NCBI GenBank assembly: GCA_958447915.1
Contig: CAUDCB010000121.1
Span: 1-6,140, forward strand
Length of the DNA: 6,140 nucleotides
Reading direction: 5' to 3'
Source: an uncultured Collinsella sp.
Lineage (GTDB): Bacteria; Actinomycetota; Coriobacteriia; Coriobacteriales; Coriobacteriaceae
The notes under the pieces were generated by a model, which was not told where the DNA came from, made no database searches, and saw nothing but the letters and a program-made list of their open reading frames with translations. The translations under genes and the position numbers were made by a program. Shown here one piece after another: positions 5,223-6,140 of this stretch; within the stretch, counting starts at the first letter, position 1, and each line of letters begins with the position of its first letter.

Positions 5223-6140
5223 ATGTTTGCTGCCGCGTTCCACACCAGCCGTCACTACATCTTGTTTACTGTCATGGCCTGCCTATGCGTTTTGCTGGGC
5301 GGGCCTTCTTATGCCGCGGGCGCGGAGAGCCTGTTCATTGAGGGCGCCACGTACTACGAGCCGGGCGTTTCGGGCCCCGGGTGGGCCTGGACCGATGCCG
5401 ACCACCTGGAGCTCAACGGCTACACGGGCGAGGCCATCGGCGCGGACGATAACCTTGTGGTGACGCTGACCGGGCAGAACACTGTTGTCGAGACGAGCGC
5501 GCCCGACGTGGACATCTCGCGTTGCGGCATGGAAGTGTGGGGCGATTTGACGCTCCGCGGCACCGGGTCGCTGGTGGCCACGGGCTCGCAGTGCGGGATC
5601 TACGTGTCGGGGACGCTCGCGGTGGACGGCTGCAAGGTTGACGCGCGGGCCGACGGCGCCAGCATCTCAGAGCGCTCGTGGCCGGCGTGATCGCGGGCGG
5701 TCTTGACGTTCGCGGAGGTGGGCGCGTTGTCGCCGCGGGCGCGGGCTCCGGGGCGGGCGTGCGCGCCTATGGCGTGTGTCTGCTGGGCGGGGCTGCTGGC
5801 GGTGGCACGGCCGGGCAGCTTGCCGTCGATGCGTCCTGGTTGGATGCGTCGGGCACCGACGGCGGTGTCGCCTGCCTGGGTGGGTCGCTCGCATCCGCGC
5901 GCTTTGTGGCGCCTGCGGGCGGGGCCTTTGGCACAGGCGGCGTGGTGGCTGCCGACGGGTCCGTGGCATCGCGTGTGACGATCGAGCCCGTAGATGCAAC
6001 GACGCCGGCGGGGGAGACCGGTGGGCCCGATGTGCCGGGCGATGGTCTGTCCGCCCCTGGCGCTGACCCCGCTACCGTCGAGCAAGCTACGGATCCGTCG
6101 ACGATTCCCATGCTGAAGCCCGCGGCCGCGACTAAGACGG
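5223..6140 (+). pseudogene. Secreted beta-helix surface protein, frameshifted near 5670 and cut by the window edge
   Basis: From ATG 5223 the frame encodes 155 residues to a TGA at 5688-5690. It begins with a signal peptide: basic residues at 7-11, a hydrophobic core in about residues 12-26, and a likely cleavage site after SYA (31) or AGA (34). Next come rungs of a right-handed beta-helix, CGMEVWGDLTLRG and CGIYVSGTLAVDG, resembling the carbohydrate-binding Cthe_2159-like family. The pattern continues in the -1 frame across the stop: VAGVIAGGLDVRGGG, then GAGVRAYGVCLLGG, open to 6140 without a stop. Restoring one base between TCA and GCG at about 5669-5672 would join the halves as SIS-x-ALVAGVIAGG. 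The tail from about residue 250 is a Thr/Pro/Ala/Gly-rich linker (TTPAGETGGPDVPGDG), suggesting a cell-wall or membrane anchor beyond the window. The gene looks like host sequence by its high GC. The damage may be real or a sequencing error; the sugar-binding role is inferred. Confidence 0.75.

Noticed and set aside
5271..5282. VMAC at residues 17-20 of the surface protein as a lipoprotein cleavage site
   Set aside because: The Cys lies in the middle of the hydrophobic core with more hydrophobic residues after it, and better signal peptidase I sites (SYA, AGA) follow.
5014..5463. Long + strand ORF of 149 codons overlapping the start of the surface-protein gene
   Set aside because: Its product is a low-complexity run rich in Arg, Ser, Pro and Thr, typical of a shadow frame in GC-rich DNA, and the overlapping frame carries a convincing signal peptide and beta-helix.
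5600..6111. Several minus-strand and alternative plus-strand ORFs over the high-GC end
   Set aside because: Open frames are expected by chance at 70% GC and above; their products are Arg/Pro/Ala-rich without motifs, while the + strand frame continues the repeat pattern.
1..6140. CRISPR array, tRNA, rRNA, transposase or insertion-sequence ends
   Set aside because: No regularly spaced repeats, tRNA-like cloverleaf sequence, transposase motifs or terminal inverted repeats were visible on reading both strands.

Overview
The window looks like part of an accessory, defence-type region from a moderately high-GC bacterium. The right end encodes a secreted, repeat-rich surface protein at roughly 65-78% GC by eye. 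Its style (signal peptide, Gly-rich beta-helix rungs, then a Thr/Pro/Ala-rich linker) is common in gut Coriobacteriia such as Collinsella, Olsenella and relatives. That assignment is inference from style and composition only. The left two thirds is much poorer in GC (low to mid 40s in sampled lines), which suggests horizontally acquired DNA.

Layout, all genes on the + strand. (1) Positions 1-689 hold the C-terminal part of an unrecognised, very acidic, probably helical protein whose start lies outside the window. (2) 22 bases later, 712-4236 encodes a 1174-residue protein with an N-terminal SIR2-type NAD-hydrolase domain, all expected catalytic motifs present, and a long helical C-terminal region that may end in a DUF4020-like segment. 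These two genes probably form one operon and read as a candidate anti-phage NAD-depletion system. (3) After a 115-base gap with its own promoter, 4352-4651 and 4638-5006 encode an MNT nucleotidyltransferase and a HEPN ribonuclease. They overlap by 14 bases and form a MntA/HepT type toxin-antitoxin pair. (4) A 216-base mostly non-coding stretch holds a doubtful 38-codon ORF and a pair of operator-like repeats. (5) From 5223 to the right edge lies a secreted beta-helix protein gene, broken by an apparent one-base deletion near 5670, with the second half readable in another frame.

How the parts work together: the SIR2 protein would destroy NAD+ on infection, with its helical C-terminus and the upstream acidic protein as candidate sensor or regulator. 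The MNT protein would modify the HEPN RNase and keep it silent. Two growth-arrest effectors side by side fit a defence island, and the compositional change at about 5000-5280 is a plausible island edge next to a host surface-protein gene. The most useful points for follow-up are the SIR2 operon with its unidentified partner, the probable leaderless promoter of the MNT/HEPN pair, and the frameshift in the surface protein.
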